A DNA stretch of 64,000 nucleotides, from contig JAQFVV010000037.1 of NCBI GenBank assembly GCA_028023455.1, positions 310,001-374,000 on the forward strand, given 5' to 3'. The position numbers and the translations under genes were made by a program. The stretch comes from Epiperipatus broadwayi (Eukaryota > Onychophora > Udeonychophora > Euonychophora > Peripatidae). A model generated the notes under the pieces. The model did not search any database. It saw nothing but the letters and a program-made list of their open reading frames with translations, and was not told the DNA's origin. Of the stretch, positions 1 to 13,640 are shown in pieces; within the stretch, counting starts at the first letter, position 1; each line of letters opens with the position of its first letter.

Positions 1-1740
1 TCATTACAGTTTTATGCCTATTTCTTCAGATTTCCTTGTCCATTCCTTCATAGTCATAACAATATATATTTTAAATAGAGCTGACAATACCCAATATTCC
101 TGATCAGAAATTCTCCGGATAACAACTGATCTATTTTTAAATAATGTTTATTTTGTTAATATATTTCTCTAATTACTGTACATTTGTGTTTTCTATAGCA
201 ATTAATGAGTGATATGAAAATAAGCTTTGTCCAAGTCAATAAAATCTTATATATCTTCTAATGTCTATCTTCAGGCATCTCGATTAATCTTCTAATTATA
301 AATATATGATCCACAATGACTTCCCCACTATGAATCTGCACTGTTCTTGCGAAGAATCAACCTGTTTCTCCAATTATTTCTTTACAATTCTTTCCAATGT
401 CTTCATTATAATTCACTATTACTGTTTAAAAGCTAATAATAATACAGTTGTATCAAGCCTTCAAAAAAAAACACTAATAATAATATAACTTTGTAATTAC
501 AAATTATAAATTAACAATTAATTTTTAAAAATATTTTGAAACAAAAATTATTGCGTAAAGTTAAAATTTATTTTATTGTTGGAAGAAACATTTATTATAT
601 ATATTTTTAATCATAATTTCATTATTTTATTGTTGGAAGAAACATTTATTATATATATTTTTAATCATAATTTCATAAAGAATATAATGAAATTAATAAT
701 AAAAATTCAAAATTAAAACTAAGCTAATAAAATTTAGAATTTATCAACAAATATAAATAGAATACTTTTTAAAAATGTTTTTTGTTTACTCCTTTCCTAG
801 ATAGTTTAAGTTTTTTGGAATGTAATATTTTAAGTGATAATATGATGAACTATTTCCATCATCTATCCAAAAATAAATTGTAGGGATCAGAAGGATTTGA
901 ATCAACCCTCAAGAATAAATATATGAAATTTCTATTGACTGTTGCGCCTCTGAAGAATAGGTCAGTTAGTGTTGCTTTAGAATTCGATATTCACAAATTT
1001 AAAGGCGTAAGTTTGATTCATGTTAATACTGCTACTAGTCAGGCTAGCAAAATCAGAAGAAGAGTGGAGAATAATACTATTTGAAACATGTATTTGTGTG
1101 TTATTACTAAAAGTTTAAATAAAGATCAAAATTTCCTAGACATTCAGCGTTTAATAAGATAATGGAAATAGTCCAACATATAATCACATTTAATATACCA
1201 TCATCACAAACTGTCAAATACATGTAATATTTTATCTCTAAATTATACAAATAGCAGTTATTAAGAAGTTGTATTTTAAATTCAACTTTTAATTTTTATT
1301 AGATGAACCCCAAAGACTTACACCGAGAATACCAAAACAATTGCCAAAATTCCTGAAAAGCTGAAAGCAAAATAAATTAACTTAAGAAATTTTATAAAAT
1401 AATATTTTATATTAAAAAACTATCTATGTATTTAACAATTTGTAAGTAAGTATAAAATGCCCATATTAATTTTATAAAAAATTAATAAAAATTAAAAATG
1501 AGATATCTTTTTCAATTTGAAGATTTTTTTTCATGTTACACTAAATAAAAAGGTCTGATAACTTTCTGGCACCACACTAAAAAACAGGATGCTAATATAA
1601 TTTGCGGACTAGTAGGAACTATGTAATATTTAGCAATAATCCCAAAATAACTAAACGTTAAAAAATGAAGTGTCCACATTTATTCTTGAATTTTTGCCAT
1701 AAATGAATAACAAATAAAATCAAGAAAATAATATATTTTG
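1..1740. other. AT-rich spacer, no gene seen
   Basis: No supportable coding region, RNA gene or known element is visible. The only structure is a 54-bp direct tandem duplication near 571-676. Short open frames here are low-complexity and carry no recognisable motif. Confidence 0.6.
571..676. repeat. 54-bp tandem duplication
   Basis: Two almost identical 54-bp units, 571-624 and 625-676, each contain the word TTGTTGGAAGAAACATTTAT followed by an AT run. The near identity suggests a recent local duplication. Confidence 0.8.
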
Positions 1741-1744
1741 CATG

Positions 1745-2300
1745 GAACATCTTTTACATTCTTTTATTTGATAGACTTGCCATATTTTGCACTTCTGTGT
1801 ACATTTTATTTATTATCAATATATTTTTTGTTAAATGATTTACATTTTTTTGAAAAAACTATTTTTATTGCAAAATATATTATTTTATTTACTTAATATA
1901 CATTTTAGCCATACATTTATGAATGCAAGGGGACATTTTATTTTTTAGCGATAGATTGCATTTCTGCTAACATTTTATTTGTTATTTGTTGTTGACGTAT
2001 TATTTTATTAAATAATTTATAATCTTTTGATAAACTATTAGGAATTTTAAACATCTCTCTCGATATTATAATATATAAAATTAAAAGCATGTGAAGCGCT
2101 TGAAAAAAAAGCTATACAGAGTGCTTTGTATAGCTTCTCTTTCAAGCGCTTCACATGCTTTTAATCTTTTGATAAATAAATTATTTTTATTTCAAAATAT
2201 ACTACTTTTTAAAATTTATTTAATATATACTTAAATTCAAAAAGAAATGCAGATATTTTATTTTTTATTGATTAGTTGCTTTGGGAGTCATTGGTAAGCA
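1745..2300. repeat. Diverged AT-rich tandem units interrupted by a hairpin
   Basis: Words such as ACATTTTATTTATTAT and AATCTTTTGATAAA recur three times with divergence across this stretch (about 1790-1880, 1930-2045, 2160-2280). The perfect hairpin at 2081-2164 splits the array. The unit borders are approximate. Confidence 0.4.
2081..2164. repeat. 84-bp near-perfect hairpin (small fold-back element)
   Basis: The left arm begins TTAAAAGCATGTGAAGCGCT and the right arm ends with its reverse complement. A second inner stem (GCTATACA with TGTATAGC) sits around the centre. A related single arm occurs at about 40166-40202 (GCACTCTGTATAGCTTC and onward). The two places therefore share a small repeat family. 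No target duplication could be fixed. Confidence 0.7.
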
Positions 2301-5160
2301 ATATGTAATACCAACTAATGGTAAAATATACACTATATTAGAATCAAAAATATGAATACTCTAAGTTCAGTTAAAAATAAGCAATACATACTTTGTACAC
2401 AAAAAATAATATTAACTCATTATTTTACTAATATAGTCAGTCATTGTTTGCAAGCTGCTGTTACTGCTCATATATAAAAAAATTTTTGGGTCTGTGTTTG
2501 TGATATGGAAGAAGGAAAAAAAACCACACTATTTTAGAACTTTAATTCTGAGACTTTTATATTTTAAAATCAACTGCAAAAAAAAATTAAGACATAAAAT
2601 CAATTGCAAAAAAACTAAGACATTTTTAGACTACTGTAGCTATTTTAACAATATAATAATTCCTTTCACAATATTTGTAAACTGATATTATTCAATAAAA
2701 AGATATTATTTTAATAACTTTTATATATAGAACATATGCTTGAAATATTTTCTTTTGTATTACAGAAATAATAATAAAAGTTTTAATTCATTTACGAAAT
2801 CTCTCTAAAAAAAAAATCTTTGAGATTTGAATCACAGATAATTTGTTTTTCTTTTCTATAAATAAATTTTAAAATATAAAATTTTCAGTCTGGATAAAAA
2901 TATTAAAAATATTTTTTTTTCTTTCTCTATAATATAAACAATAGCAAAGGAATAAATAATATAGTAAGATCACATATCTGTGGCTAGTACAAACATTTAT
3001 ACAATACGTAGACATCTACAATACAATTTAAAAATTAAAAACATTAAAATAACTATAAAAAAATATTACGTAATAATAAAATGGAAAAAAAAAAATGTTC
3101 TCACAAGTGAATACAAACATCACACCTGAATCAAATCAAGGTATGTAAATATGTCATTATTATTATTTCAAAAAAAATTTGTATTATTCTACTTCATTCT
3201 TCTTATGATAAAAAAAAATGCAAAAGATTTAATGCTTAAAAAACTATTCTTAAATTTCAAAAAGTATTTGCATAGTCCTCAGGTGCCATTTATTATGACA
3301 TAGTGATTGCTGTGTGAGCAGTTGCACTGCAAAATACAATATTAAAATTTTATTTATTAATATTCCTCGAATACACAGTAGAAATTTCATAAAAGAAAAT
3401 GGTTCAGCGGTGATCACAAAATTACTAAGAGTATGAGATAAACAGACAAACAAAAAATGGGTTTATGTTATATTATATGATGAAGTACATTAAATTTTAA
3501 TTTCCAACTTTTTTTATATTTTATTTAATATTGTTTCCAAACCATGTATTGAATCAATGAATTTTGAAACAGCAGATATGTATTCCTGTGCATATAAAGT
3601 GCAAGTTAAAATGAAGATTTTCATAGGCTACAAATATAAATATATTTTCCAGTTTCATCTGTATATGATTCACAGTATTATTATATCAATATTTCAGACG
3701 TATAAGGTAATATAAAATATAGCATTGCTGATTTATTTTTAATTCAGAAATTAATTCATTATTTTAATGGTTTTTTTATTTTTATCTCTAATATCAAAAA
3801 TCATTTTTAATAAATGATTTTTAATACGACTGGGCAAATAAAAACTAGGGCTTCTCAATAACAAAAAACTTTTAATGTAGTGACACACTGACTACATCAG
3901 AGAAACATCATCTTCAAATTAGCAAATTTCTTTTACTTAAAATTTTATATATTACAAAAATATTCAATATGGAAGTTTGTTTTCTACTAATGCTGAACAC
4001 TAATATGTAGAATTGGATTTGAACCAGATATTTTGTTAAGCTGATATTTCTCAAATTGACTTTTTCTGCAGTTGATCTTTCAGGAAATTCTTTGGAATTG
4101 TGTTTTCTATATATATTGATTGATATTCTGAGTTCAGCACATTCTTTGTGCATCTTTTCTTTACATCCAATAGCAGATGTCATAATTTTACATAGGCTAT
4201 AAAAAGTTTGGACTTTTTAATTATGGCAAAGACAAGTCAAAGAGAACAATATAAAAAGATTGAAAGAGATAATAATATTAATTCCAACTATTCAAATTAA
4301 AAAGCATAAGAAAAAAAATTCTGAATCCAACTTTAAAAATTTAACACTACATTTTTTCTAAACTACCACAATTAAAAACTTACAAAAAGACTACATGTGA
4401 GGTAAACCAGATAAAATAAATTCTCTGGTATAGTGTGGAAAAGAGGTTGTGCTTCAGAAAAACTGGATTAAACTAAGAGAGATCTACATTTTGCAGTGAA
4501 TGATATTAGATGAAAATAATAATACCAAAATAAATTAAAAAAAATAAGAGGCTGACTTAATAAAGAATTAACCGGGCTATATAGAAAATCAGAAAAGGCT
4601 TGATTTACATAATAGCATGGGAACAGTTAATGAAGCAATATACAATATGATAAAGTTAACAAACAAGCTTTGCTGAATTGTAATCCCCCCCCCCCCAGTT
4701 AAATTTTACATAAAATTAATTTAAAAAGCCAAATAATAGTAGATGAGTGTAGTAAAATAAACTGAATTTTGGATGGTCTGCAAATCTGGTAGTTAGAATT
4801 TTATTTATTATGGTTAGTTGTTAGGGAGATTGCCTGACATTCTCCTAAGCATAACAATTCAATTCACATGATCAAACAGATTTTTTTTTTCTTTCTTTAA
4901 TTCACAAACCTTTAACTCAAGAATCCAAATGATTGTGGAAAATAAGAGGGGGTGTCAATACAAACTAAATAAAAACTTTTATGACTGACTAGATTAAACT
5001 TGGAGAGATTTTCAACTTCAATAAATAGATAAAGCTTGAAAATGATAATTAAATGGCGGTTTAACTATAAAATCTAAATGTAGTTCTCAGAAAGAATAGA
5101 TTTTACTTTGGTTAAAAGTGCAAAATAGTAGATTTATCTGAAATAAAAATAAAGTTTATC
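2300..5160. other. AT-rich spacer, no gene seen
   Basis: Only simple sequence was found, including a run of 12 C at 4685-4696 and many short A or T runs. Open frames of 60-90 codons at 3250-3453 and 3914-4183 (minus) show no domain and look like chance. Confidence 0.55.
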
Positions 5161-5166
5161 ATCGTT

Positions 5167-5374
5167 TTTTATTTATTGAAAGTAATTTACAAACATATAT
5201 AGTAATTACAATAATTTAATTTCATTACTATATTTCTATTATATATTATTAATGCACATACATAAGGCTCATTTTATTTATTGAAAGTAATTTACAAACA
5301 TATATAGTAATTACAATAATTTAATTTCATTACTATATTTCTATTATATATTATTAATGCACATACATAAGGTT
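5167..5374. repeat. 105-bp tandem duplication
   Basis: Two copies with a period of 105 bp run from TTTATTTATTGAAAGTAATT to CACATACATAAGG. They are almost identical, so the duplication is recent. No function is suggested. Confidence 0.85.
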
Positions 5375-5767
5375 CACACATTATAACTTTTTTGAATAAA
5401 CGTGTATATATAATAAAAATAGCCAGGCGTTTACAAAATAGGTGGCTCCATCTACACACATATGAAAAAATAAAACCTTATAACATTATATCTACCTAGA
5501 AGCAATAACCAAAAAGACTTGGAAATTTTTTTTTTGTAAAAAATACAATAAAATAAATAATGGCATACATTGAAAAAATATATAATTTTTTTATTATATA
5601 AATGTGTGGAGAACAAAAATAGTACTAGCAGCTTTATCATTAAAAAATAAAATTCTGGTTAAATATATGTATTGATTTCACAATTAAATTAAATAAAAAA
5701 AATCGAATGAGTTTATTGTTATGAGTTCATAAGATATCCAAGCACCAGAAGTATCAATATTTGAATC

Positions 5768-6010
5768 GTTCAGATGAATCTCACACTGTAAAGTGTGACA
5801 CTCTACCGCACTAAACCACGCAGAGAATTGCATAATTGTTTGAAAGATCATGCGGTTCAAGCATCAAAGCCACTATAAGTTGAATGCAATACTGCAGTTC
5901 CATTTAAAAGGTCCGACTAGTGGCCATCAATCCTCTCCCCCATTTTTTCTCTCATCTGGAAAGGAACCAGTCGCACTTATAACTGAGCTAACTTCTCAGG
6001 TCTATATGAA
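5768..6010 (-). repeat. tRNA-headed SINE-like sequence
   Basis: On the minus strand two RNA polymerase III A-box-like words occur: TTAGCTCAGTTATAAGTGC (about 5980-6000) and TGGTTTAGTGCGGTAGAG (about 5795-5815). A poor B-box-like word (GATTCAAATAT) follows the second. The stretch is richer in G+C and CpG than its surroundings. It could be two old SINE heads or a composite SINE. No poly-A tail or target duplication could be fixed, so this is tentative. Confidence 0.35.
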
Positions 6011-6332
6011 AATAATATAAATGATGGTATAAATGGATGATTATTAATTGAGTGTAAAAAAAAATCTTTACATACAAAAAAAAACAACATTCCAATATCA
6101 TATTGAATACTGTCTGGAACAGTTTACTTGAATAGTAGGGAGCCAAAACTCAGAGGATCGCAGTTCAACGGGCGAATGTCACGTGATCTCCCGAGTAATA
6201 AAACATTATATATATATTATTGTGAATGCTTGAAAAAAATCAAACACTATTATTAGAAGCTACTTGCAAATAAATATGGCCATTTGAATACCAGAAGATA
6301 AAAAAACGTTTAGAATGATTATTATTGAAGAG

Positions 6333-7830
6333 GTCATCATCATCATCATCAACCATTATCAATCGATTGCAGGGAGGTCTCTCCAAATTCAATCCATCTT
6401 CTCCGATCTTTAGCTTCTCTTCTCCACATCACCCTTGCACACTTTCTTATTTCATCCATCCATCTCACATGCGGTCTCTTCCTGGGTCTTTTACAATCTC
6501 TTGGAACCCAGTTTAAGATTTCAATTGCCCCAATCTATTATCATCTTTTCTAGCAATACGTCCAGCCCAACTCCACTTCAGTCTTTTATTTTTTTCAGTG
6601 AGGTCAGTAATACCTGTTTGCACTCTTACCTATATATTGCGTTTTCAATCTCTTTTTGTTACTCCTAACATGCATCTCTCCACACTTCTTTGGGTGGTCT
6701 GAAGTCTCTGTATTGCTCTTCTATTAAGTGTCCAAGTCTCAGATCAATAAGTAAGAACTGGTAAACACATTTATTAAAAACTTTCCTTTTCAAGCACATA
6801 GGCATATTTCCTTTTACTACCAAGTTATTTCTACGAAAAGCACTCCAACCAAGTTTAATTCTATGATTAATTTCATCTATTATGTTTCCATATGTATTAA
6901 TAATCTGATCAAAGTATTTGTAGCTATTAACTTCTACCTCATTATAATCAATCTTTATTTTCATATTATGAGAAAATCCATTGAACATTACTTTAGTCTT
7001 TTTAACATTTATCTTTAGTCCTACTTTCATCTGATAACTCCTGCAACATTTCCTGCAGCTCTAAAGCATTATTAACAAAAACAACTACATCATCTGCAAA
7101 ATCTAAATGACTTAAATAATCTCCATTTACTTTCACTCCTTTAGTTCCCATTTTAATCCACAAAATACTTCTTGCAGCACTGCTGTAAAAAGTTTTGGAG
7201 ATATGGAGTCACCCCGTCTTACACCCTTCTCAATGTTGACTTTCCTAGTATCATTATCTAATTTAATTGTTGCTGTTGCATTTTATAAATATTCTTCAAA
7301 ATATGACAATATATCCTGAATTGATACCTTGATGATCCAATGCTTTAATCACTGAAGAAATGTTTATAGAATCAAATGCCTTTTCATAATCTACAAATCC
7401 AAAGCATAATGGCAACTCATATTCATTTGTTCTTTCTATAACTTCTCTCAATACCTGGATATGATCTGCTGTTCTAAAACCACTCTTAAATCCAGCTTGT
7501 TCCCTTGGTTGGTAGAAATCCCATGTTCTCTGTGGATGAGTTGTCATTATCTTCGTAAAAATTTTGTATAAAACTGTTAAAAGGCTGATAGGGCTGTAAT
7601 TTTTAATATCTTCTTAATCACCTTTTTTAAATATTAATATTAATACTGCATTCTTCCAATCATCTGGTACATCTTTATCATTTAAACATTTGATATATAA
7701 CTTTGCTAAAAAAAATTATATTTCTTCACCTGCTTCTTTTAATATATCAATTACAATTCCATCATTACCTGGAGCTTTTCCTTTCTTCATAAATTTAATT
7801 GCATGTCTCACAGGTAATAAATTAAAAATA
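6333..7830 (-). pseudogene. RTE-like LINE, 3' half (reverse transcriptase to 3' end)
   Basis: This is a 5'-truncated non-LTR retrotransposon copy read from about 7830 down to 6333. Translated fragments in changing frames give, in order: a pre-RT block (KFMKKGKAPGNDGI), the linker QPREQAGFKSGF (about 7480-7510), an RT block FGFVDYEKAFDSI (about 7365-7410), the catalytic FADD box within HLDFADDVVVF (about 7080-7112), KINVKKTKVMFNGF, a SETWTL block, and a C-terminal RLKWSWAGRIAR segment. Stops and frameshifts break the frame throughout, so it is dead. The 3' end carries a TGATGA-type repeat on the minus strand (6337-6350). Such short tails are usual in RTE-clade LINEs. A second copy lies at 62.1-64 kb. 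Confidence 0.8.
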
Positions 7831-8059
7831 TGAGTGGGTAAATACAGAATCCTGTTACCAAAGAAGATGACAAAAGAGGCTCATAATAATCAATCATTAT
7901 ACTAATTTAAACAACTGAAGACAAAAACTTTTACACACCCTTAAAGATACCAGATAAAAAAAAGAAATAATCCACAGTAAAATGTATTGCTGCAAAAATG
8001 TATTATATTAATACAGTATTTTATATTATTATTTTACATATTAGAAAATGCCCTGATGA

Positions 8060-11000
8060 GATTGGTTTAATAGTGATGGCTATACAGGTTATTAAAATTA
8101 TTCCAAGAGACTGATCAATTAAATAGAGCTATTGTGCTAGAATGTCATACAATTAACTGTCACATTACAAACTACATATCAACAGTAACCATCGTAAACA
8201 AGCACAGTCATTTCAACTTCAAAAAGAAAAAAAACTTTTTGAGTTTAATTTTGCATTGATTATACAAACCAATCTGCAAAAACACAAATTCATCCATATA
8301 TAGAATTTGCTGGCTCTTTTTTTTCTGCTTATTTGATATTTTGCAGTGCTATATTTTAATTTCTTCAGCAGAAAACTTTTTTTCTGAAATACTTCAACAC
8401 CATATCTAATTGCAGTTCTCCAATGTAATTCTATTCTTTGATATACCTTCCTAATGAAGACAATCAATATTACATTTTTCTATAATATCTTTAAGATAAT
8501 CCATTTAATGTAAACAAGGTTTATCTTTTCCACAAAAACTATATTCAAGATCACCATAAAACACCCTTTTAAGAAGTCTTGCACTGTTCAATCCTTTTAT
8601 ATATTTAATTCAACATAAATATGATATCACAATAGTGGATTCTATAATATCAAATCCAACAAACTCTGGAACATGTTTTTTATAGTCTTGCCATTGTATT
8701 TTAAACATTTTTCAAAGCATCTTTAAATAAAATTTTTGTAATGTCTTTATGCTGTGTTGATAAGCTGTCCAAATCTCACTTCCGTACAATGAATTAACTC
8801 AAATGACAGCTCTATTATATACAGCTAGCTTAGTTGCAGTAGGTATTTCCCTGTGATGAAGTATTCTACTTTTAACTTGTTAAAAGCAGCAGCAGCACCT
8901 TGAGACCCGTGTTGCACCCTAACATGTAAGTCTATCTTTCTACTTATAGAACTATTAAGATATTTACATTCTCAAGTTTTTCTTCCATCACTAGCTGATA
9001 AAAAACTTGAGGTTTTTTTTTTATCATTAATTATATGCTACTTTCAAAACTTTAAGCAGATTATATAGATTGCTATTTGAACAAGCGAAAATAACACATT
9101 CATCAGCATATTTGTAAATCCAGAATTCAATATTTTTGTTTTTGCTTTTAATTGATTCAAATTAAAAATTCCACCATCAAACCAGTTTCATTAGTGAACC
9201 TTGTTTCATTAATCTATTTATAAATAGTTCCAAAGACCCACTGTCATAAAAAGTTGAAAAAAAATGTTACATCCTCATTTCAAAGGCCTCAGATTTTTCT
9301 ATCTTTAGTAATAAAATTTCCTCTCATTTTGTCATATAGAAGCTGTATAATAAGAATAAATTTTGATGAACAACCAACGAATTTCAAACAACACCTATAT
9401 CTGTTTGCTTAAATGAAACATGCTTTGACAATTAATAAAAGCAATTAAATATCATTTGTTTCTGATACATCCTGCATTTGTCAGGCAACAAATCCATGCT
9501 GTAATGCTTCTTGATTCTTTAAAACCACAATGAATCTCTACTAGCAATTCATCTATGATTGGAAGTGATCTATTCAATAAAATCCTTGAAAGTATCTTTG
9601 CTGTATTAAATAATAATATTCTACAATAATTACTGCAATGTGTCTATGCCCTTTATTTTTAAAAAATTGGAACAATAGAGGTATCTTTAATCACTTCATG
9701 AATTCAAATGTTGCTAAAAAATTCCAATATTTTTAAATCTAACATATGACCATCATAAAATTTTTATTTCCAATTATTACATCAGAATCCACAGATTTTC
9801 CATTTTTAAAATTACAAAGAGATGTTTTGACTTCATTAAACTGATTCTTTGTCCAAATCTAAATGACTAAACAAAATGGATATATGACTAAAAGTAATCA
9901 TCTCTATTCTTGTATCCTTATTCAAACAATGATCAAAACTCTTTCTTTCCACATATGAAAAATATCATTACCATCATATAAGAATCATTTCTGGATTTAA
10001 TAGGAGTATGATATATTAGCCTTCTTATCAAGAGTTGAACGTCTGCCTTTAAATCTCCATTTATTATGGAGTTCCACATTTAATTTATTATTGCTCCAAG
10101 CAAAAAAAATGCCATGTTTTCTTTTAATTAAATTACTAATAAAAAGATCATTGTCAAAAAAAACCAGTCGTGATTCTTATTTTTAATGAACCCAAAATCA
10201 GTTTTGCTTGGTCCAAATTTAGCAATTTCAATGTTTAAAAGCTGATGAAATTTAGTATATATAATAGATATTTCTAAAAAAACAAACATCCATTTTCTTA
10301 TGAATATGATTGTAATAAGATCCACTTTTTAATGCAAGTATTATTTTAATCTTGGAGAATACTAATTTACGATCTTTCCAACAATCTGCACTTGTAAGTG
10401 CTTGTATAATAGAACTCTTCATGTAGTCTCATTCCAATTATTACAATATAATCTGTTATAAGCCAATGTTTTGATCATCCATATTCCCTTATAGCTATTT
10501 TTCTGCCTAAACAAAGGGTTTGTGATAGTCAATCCATGGGTTGTGTATAAATTCAATAATAACAAACCAACAGAATTTACAAGCCCAATAATATTATTTC
10601 CAACAACTTTTGACCAAAGTCTACTATTTACACCAACATGAGCACTAGTCTCCAAAAATGAAAAATTTGAACTTTTATGGTACTGCTGTAATAATGCTAT
10701 CCAGTAAAGAATAAAAGCTTGCATTCTCTATTAAAATCTAATGTTGAAGCATAAGCACTAATAAAATGAGCCCGGATATCATTATGCAAGGCAAGTTTTA
10801 ACACTAATTTATTAGCCTTTCATTGACACAATGAGGAATTCCAAGATTAGACGATATTAAATTTTAAAGCAAATCCAGCAATAGAGCCTTCTCCTTTGCT
10901 GACTGATCTATCTTTCCAAAAAAAAAAAAACCCATCTCCATTCATCTATTCTACAAAACATCCTTTGGAAGATGAATTTCACTAATTGCAGTTATACGAT

Positions 11001-11420
11001 CTTAAATCTTAACAACTCTTTAGTTATCAGTACAGTCCATTCTGATCTTTAAGAGTTTAATCAAGTAAAGTTTACACATTCTATATACCTATGTTTAAAA
11101 AAAAATTGTATTTATAATATTTGCATTTAATATGTCCATCATCTTCTGTTCACCATTGCCACTGATAATATTTGTTGGTTTCTATTAATACTTTAATGAG
11201 TAATCTGCTAAACACAATAACCTGGCCTGTGTGAAACAGGTCATTTTTAGACTACATTTTCAAGGTCCTTTCACTTCCAAGTTAGGCAGGCAGATCCCTT
11301 AAAAGGAATGCTTAAATATACAATCATTGCTAGACAAAATACCTGTTTCATTCAAATCCAATTTTAATCTGATCATTAGATTATACTCCCTTAAAAAAAA
11401 ATGCCAGCCAACTAAGCTTA
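8060..11420 (-). pseudogene. Decayed APE-type LINE, near full length (family L, copy 1)
   Basis: Read on the minus strand from about 11420 to 8060. Endonuclease pieces appear first: a SEIHLPKD-like block near 10960, ISAYA near 10750, then DFSARVG-like, NSVGLLLLN and HGLTITNPLFRQKNSYKG (10500-10640). Next comes a linker, then reverse transcriptase: KILSRILLNR and CGFKESRSI (9520-9590), DGGIFNLNQLKAKTK (9130-9185) and YADECVIFA (9090-9117). The second catalytic Asp of that last box is Glu. LYGSEIWTAYQ and a C-terminal RIELHWRTAIRYGVEVF block (about 8380-8450) follow. Many stops and shifts make it non-functional. The order and motifs fit non-LTR retrotransposons with an apurinic-type endonuclease; the exact clade is not fixed. 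Confidence 0.75.
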
Positions 11421-12249
11421 CCCTCACTAATTGCTTTCTTAATTCATGAGAACTTGGAACTTAGACCATTAAAATTTCTTAATTCTACTTTTTTAATCAA
11501 TTTTTATTAATTGTAATAACTGAAACTATAAATATAGATATTCGAATATTTGTCCAAACCAGTTACAAGATGTGTCAAAATATTATCTAAAAAGACTTTA
11601 TATTCACTGAAATTGGAAAAAAAAAAAAAATGAAAAGAAATTGATTTTAATTAATGCTAACAAAATAATTTGTGATAAGCTTTGCAAGTTACCATTTCTT
11701 TTGGTGCTATAAACATAAGAATTGGGCAGTAAATAATGAGATAATATGTCAGAAATGTATGACTAATGTTTATATTTTACCCAAACACTGGAAATATTTA
11801 CATTTAGTGATCACCCAATATATATATATCAAAAAGATCTCTCAACAATAATACACAATGATGAAGTTAATTTGATTTGATAAGTAAACATTCACAGTAT
11901 AATCTCCATCATAATTTTAGAAATAGTTTTAAAATCAGATGGTTCAATTATATGGGTTCATATGCTCCTAAAAAATTTCATTAGTTTTAAAGCTATTATA
12001 TCACCATTGTACTTTAATAGACATGTAGCCAAATGATTTGTAGGAGTATAAAAAATTGTTTAATATCATAAAGCTAAATACTCATCTCAAAATCCAAATG
12101 AAGTAAGATGGATATATTACTTAAAGGAGACATTTCAAATCTTACAGAATTAGAGAACTAATCAAAATGTTTCACCTAATTATAATTTAACCCCCCACTT
12201 ATTTAATAGAATTATGTTATCATTTTTCAGGATCATATGTTACAAATAT

Positions 12250-13640
12250 ACTGAATATATATATATATAAAGTGAGCAATATCAACACTGTATGTCTCCT
12301 TTGCAATTTTAATCTACCAATCATTTTTTTTAAATCACCAAGATCTGTCTTTGATCTTTTGTCTTTAAATCCACACACTGATCTAACTCTATATTCACAT
12401 TTTGTTGTTCTACCAGATTATCACATTTCCTTTTAATGAAGTCAATAATAAATACAGACATTATCAGAGAACCAATAGGAATTTTTAAAAAATAAATCTA
12501 AGAGCATGATAGACTTATTTGTATCCAAAACATATTTTTAAAAATATTTTCATGTCTTCAGTAATATGATCCAAGTTAGCAAAGTCAGTGTTATATATCT
12601 ATTGGAATTAGAAAGAATAGCAGACACTAAAAAAAAAAAGAAATAAATTTCCAACATATATGTTTACTGGAATATCCATTTTTTATAGCACCTATCATTT
12701 TAACTGTAGAGTATTTCAATCTATCTCAACTATCTAAACTTATCAGTGTTTAATATTAATTTATTTTACCTTCTGATTCCAAAAATTATAACATACTCCA
12801 TATGATAAAGATATGAATGTAATGGATTCATGTTTCTTAGTAGCTATTTTTCAGTAAAAATTAAATAACAAAAGGTCATTTGAGTACAACATAAATATGA
12901 TTATTTGTATAACTTTGAACCTAAATTTTAATGTTCCTAACATTATGTACAGTAAACTTTCCCAAAGATTTTATAATGGTACTAATGCCAATAATACTAA
13001 CCAAAATAATGATTAAAAGGCTTTGTTTCTCTAAACTTTTGAAATCAAATGCTGGAACATAAATTCTAATAAAGTTGACAAAAGTAACAGAAAGCAAACA
13101 AATTTTTAGTATTATTTACTTTTCATTGATATATTTATAAATTTTAAAAATACAGCACAACACATTATACTTTACAACAAACCCACATCATGCAATCTTC
13201 TTTCATTCAAAAATCTACCATTCCAAAAAAAAAAATTATAACCATCTGGATGTTCAATCAAAGTTTATTCATCTGAAAAAACAATTTCACTAAAATAAAT
13301 GTATGAGCTACATTCAGGTCTTAAAAAATTCACACCAAACAAAATTTGCACAATCTATGTACAGTATTTGTATTTTTAAATGCTTATCTTTATAATTAAC
13401 ACTACTACCTTCTGCTGAATTGCCATTACCATTCATTAATCTTTATCATAATTTCTAACACCTTAATGGGCAATCCACTAGGTGCGAAGACCTAAGCAGA
13501 TTTTATGAGTCACACTATTATTAGACCTTTTTTTTTTGAGCCCTTCCACATTAGTAATAAGCAAAAAAAAAACACCTTAAATAGGGCGCTGCCCAAACAT
13601 GCAATAATTTTCTGTGGAGAGTAAAAATCACAACTAAAAT
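12250..13640 (-). pseudogene. LINE family L fragment (copy 2, 5' region)
   Basis: The stretch 13140-13640 resembles, piece by piece, the 5' region of the copy at 10850-11420. Shared marks are the CCATTACCATTC block, a CTTTAATGRGYAATC-like word and a TTCCACATTAGTAATAAG/TTCCACTTCCAAGTTAGG block, all on the minus strand. The region down to 12250 looks like further LINE material, but I could not read catalytic motifs there. The lower border is uncertain. Confidence 0.4.
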
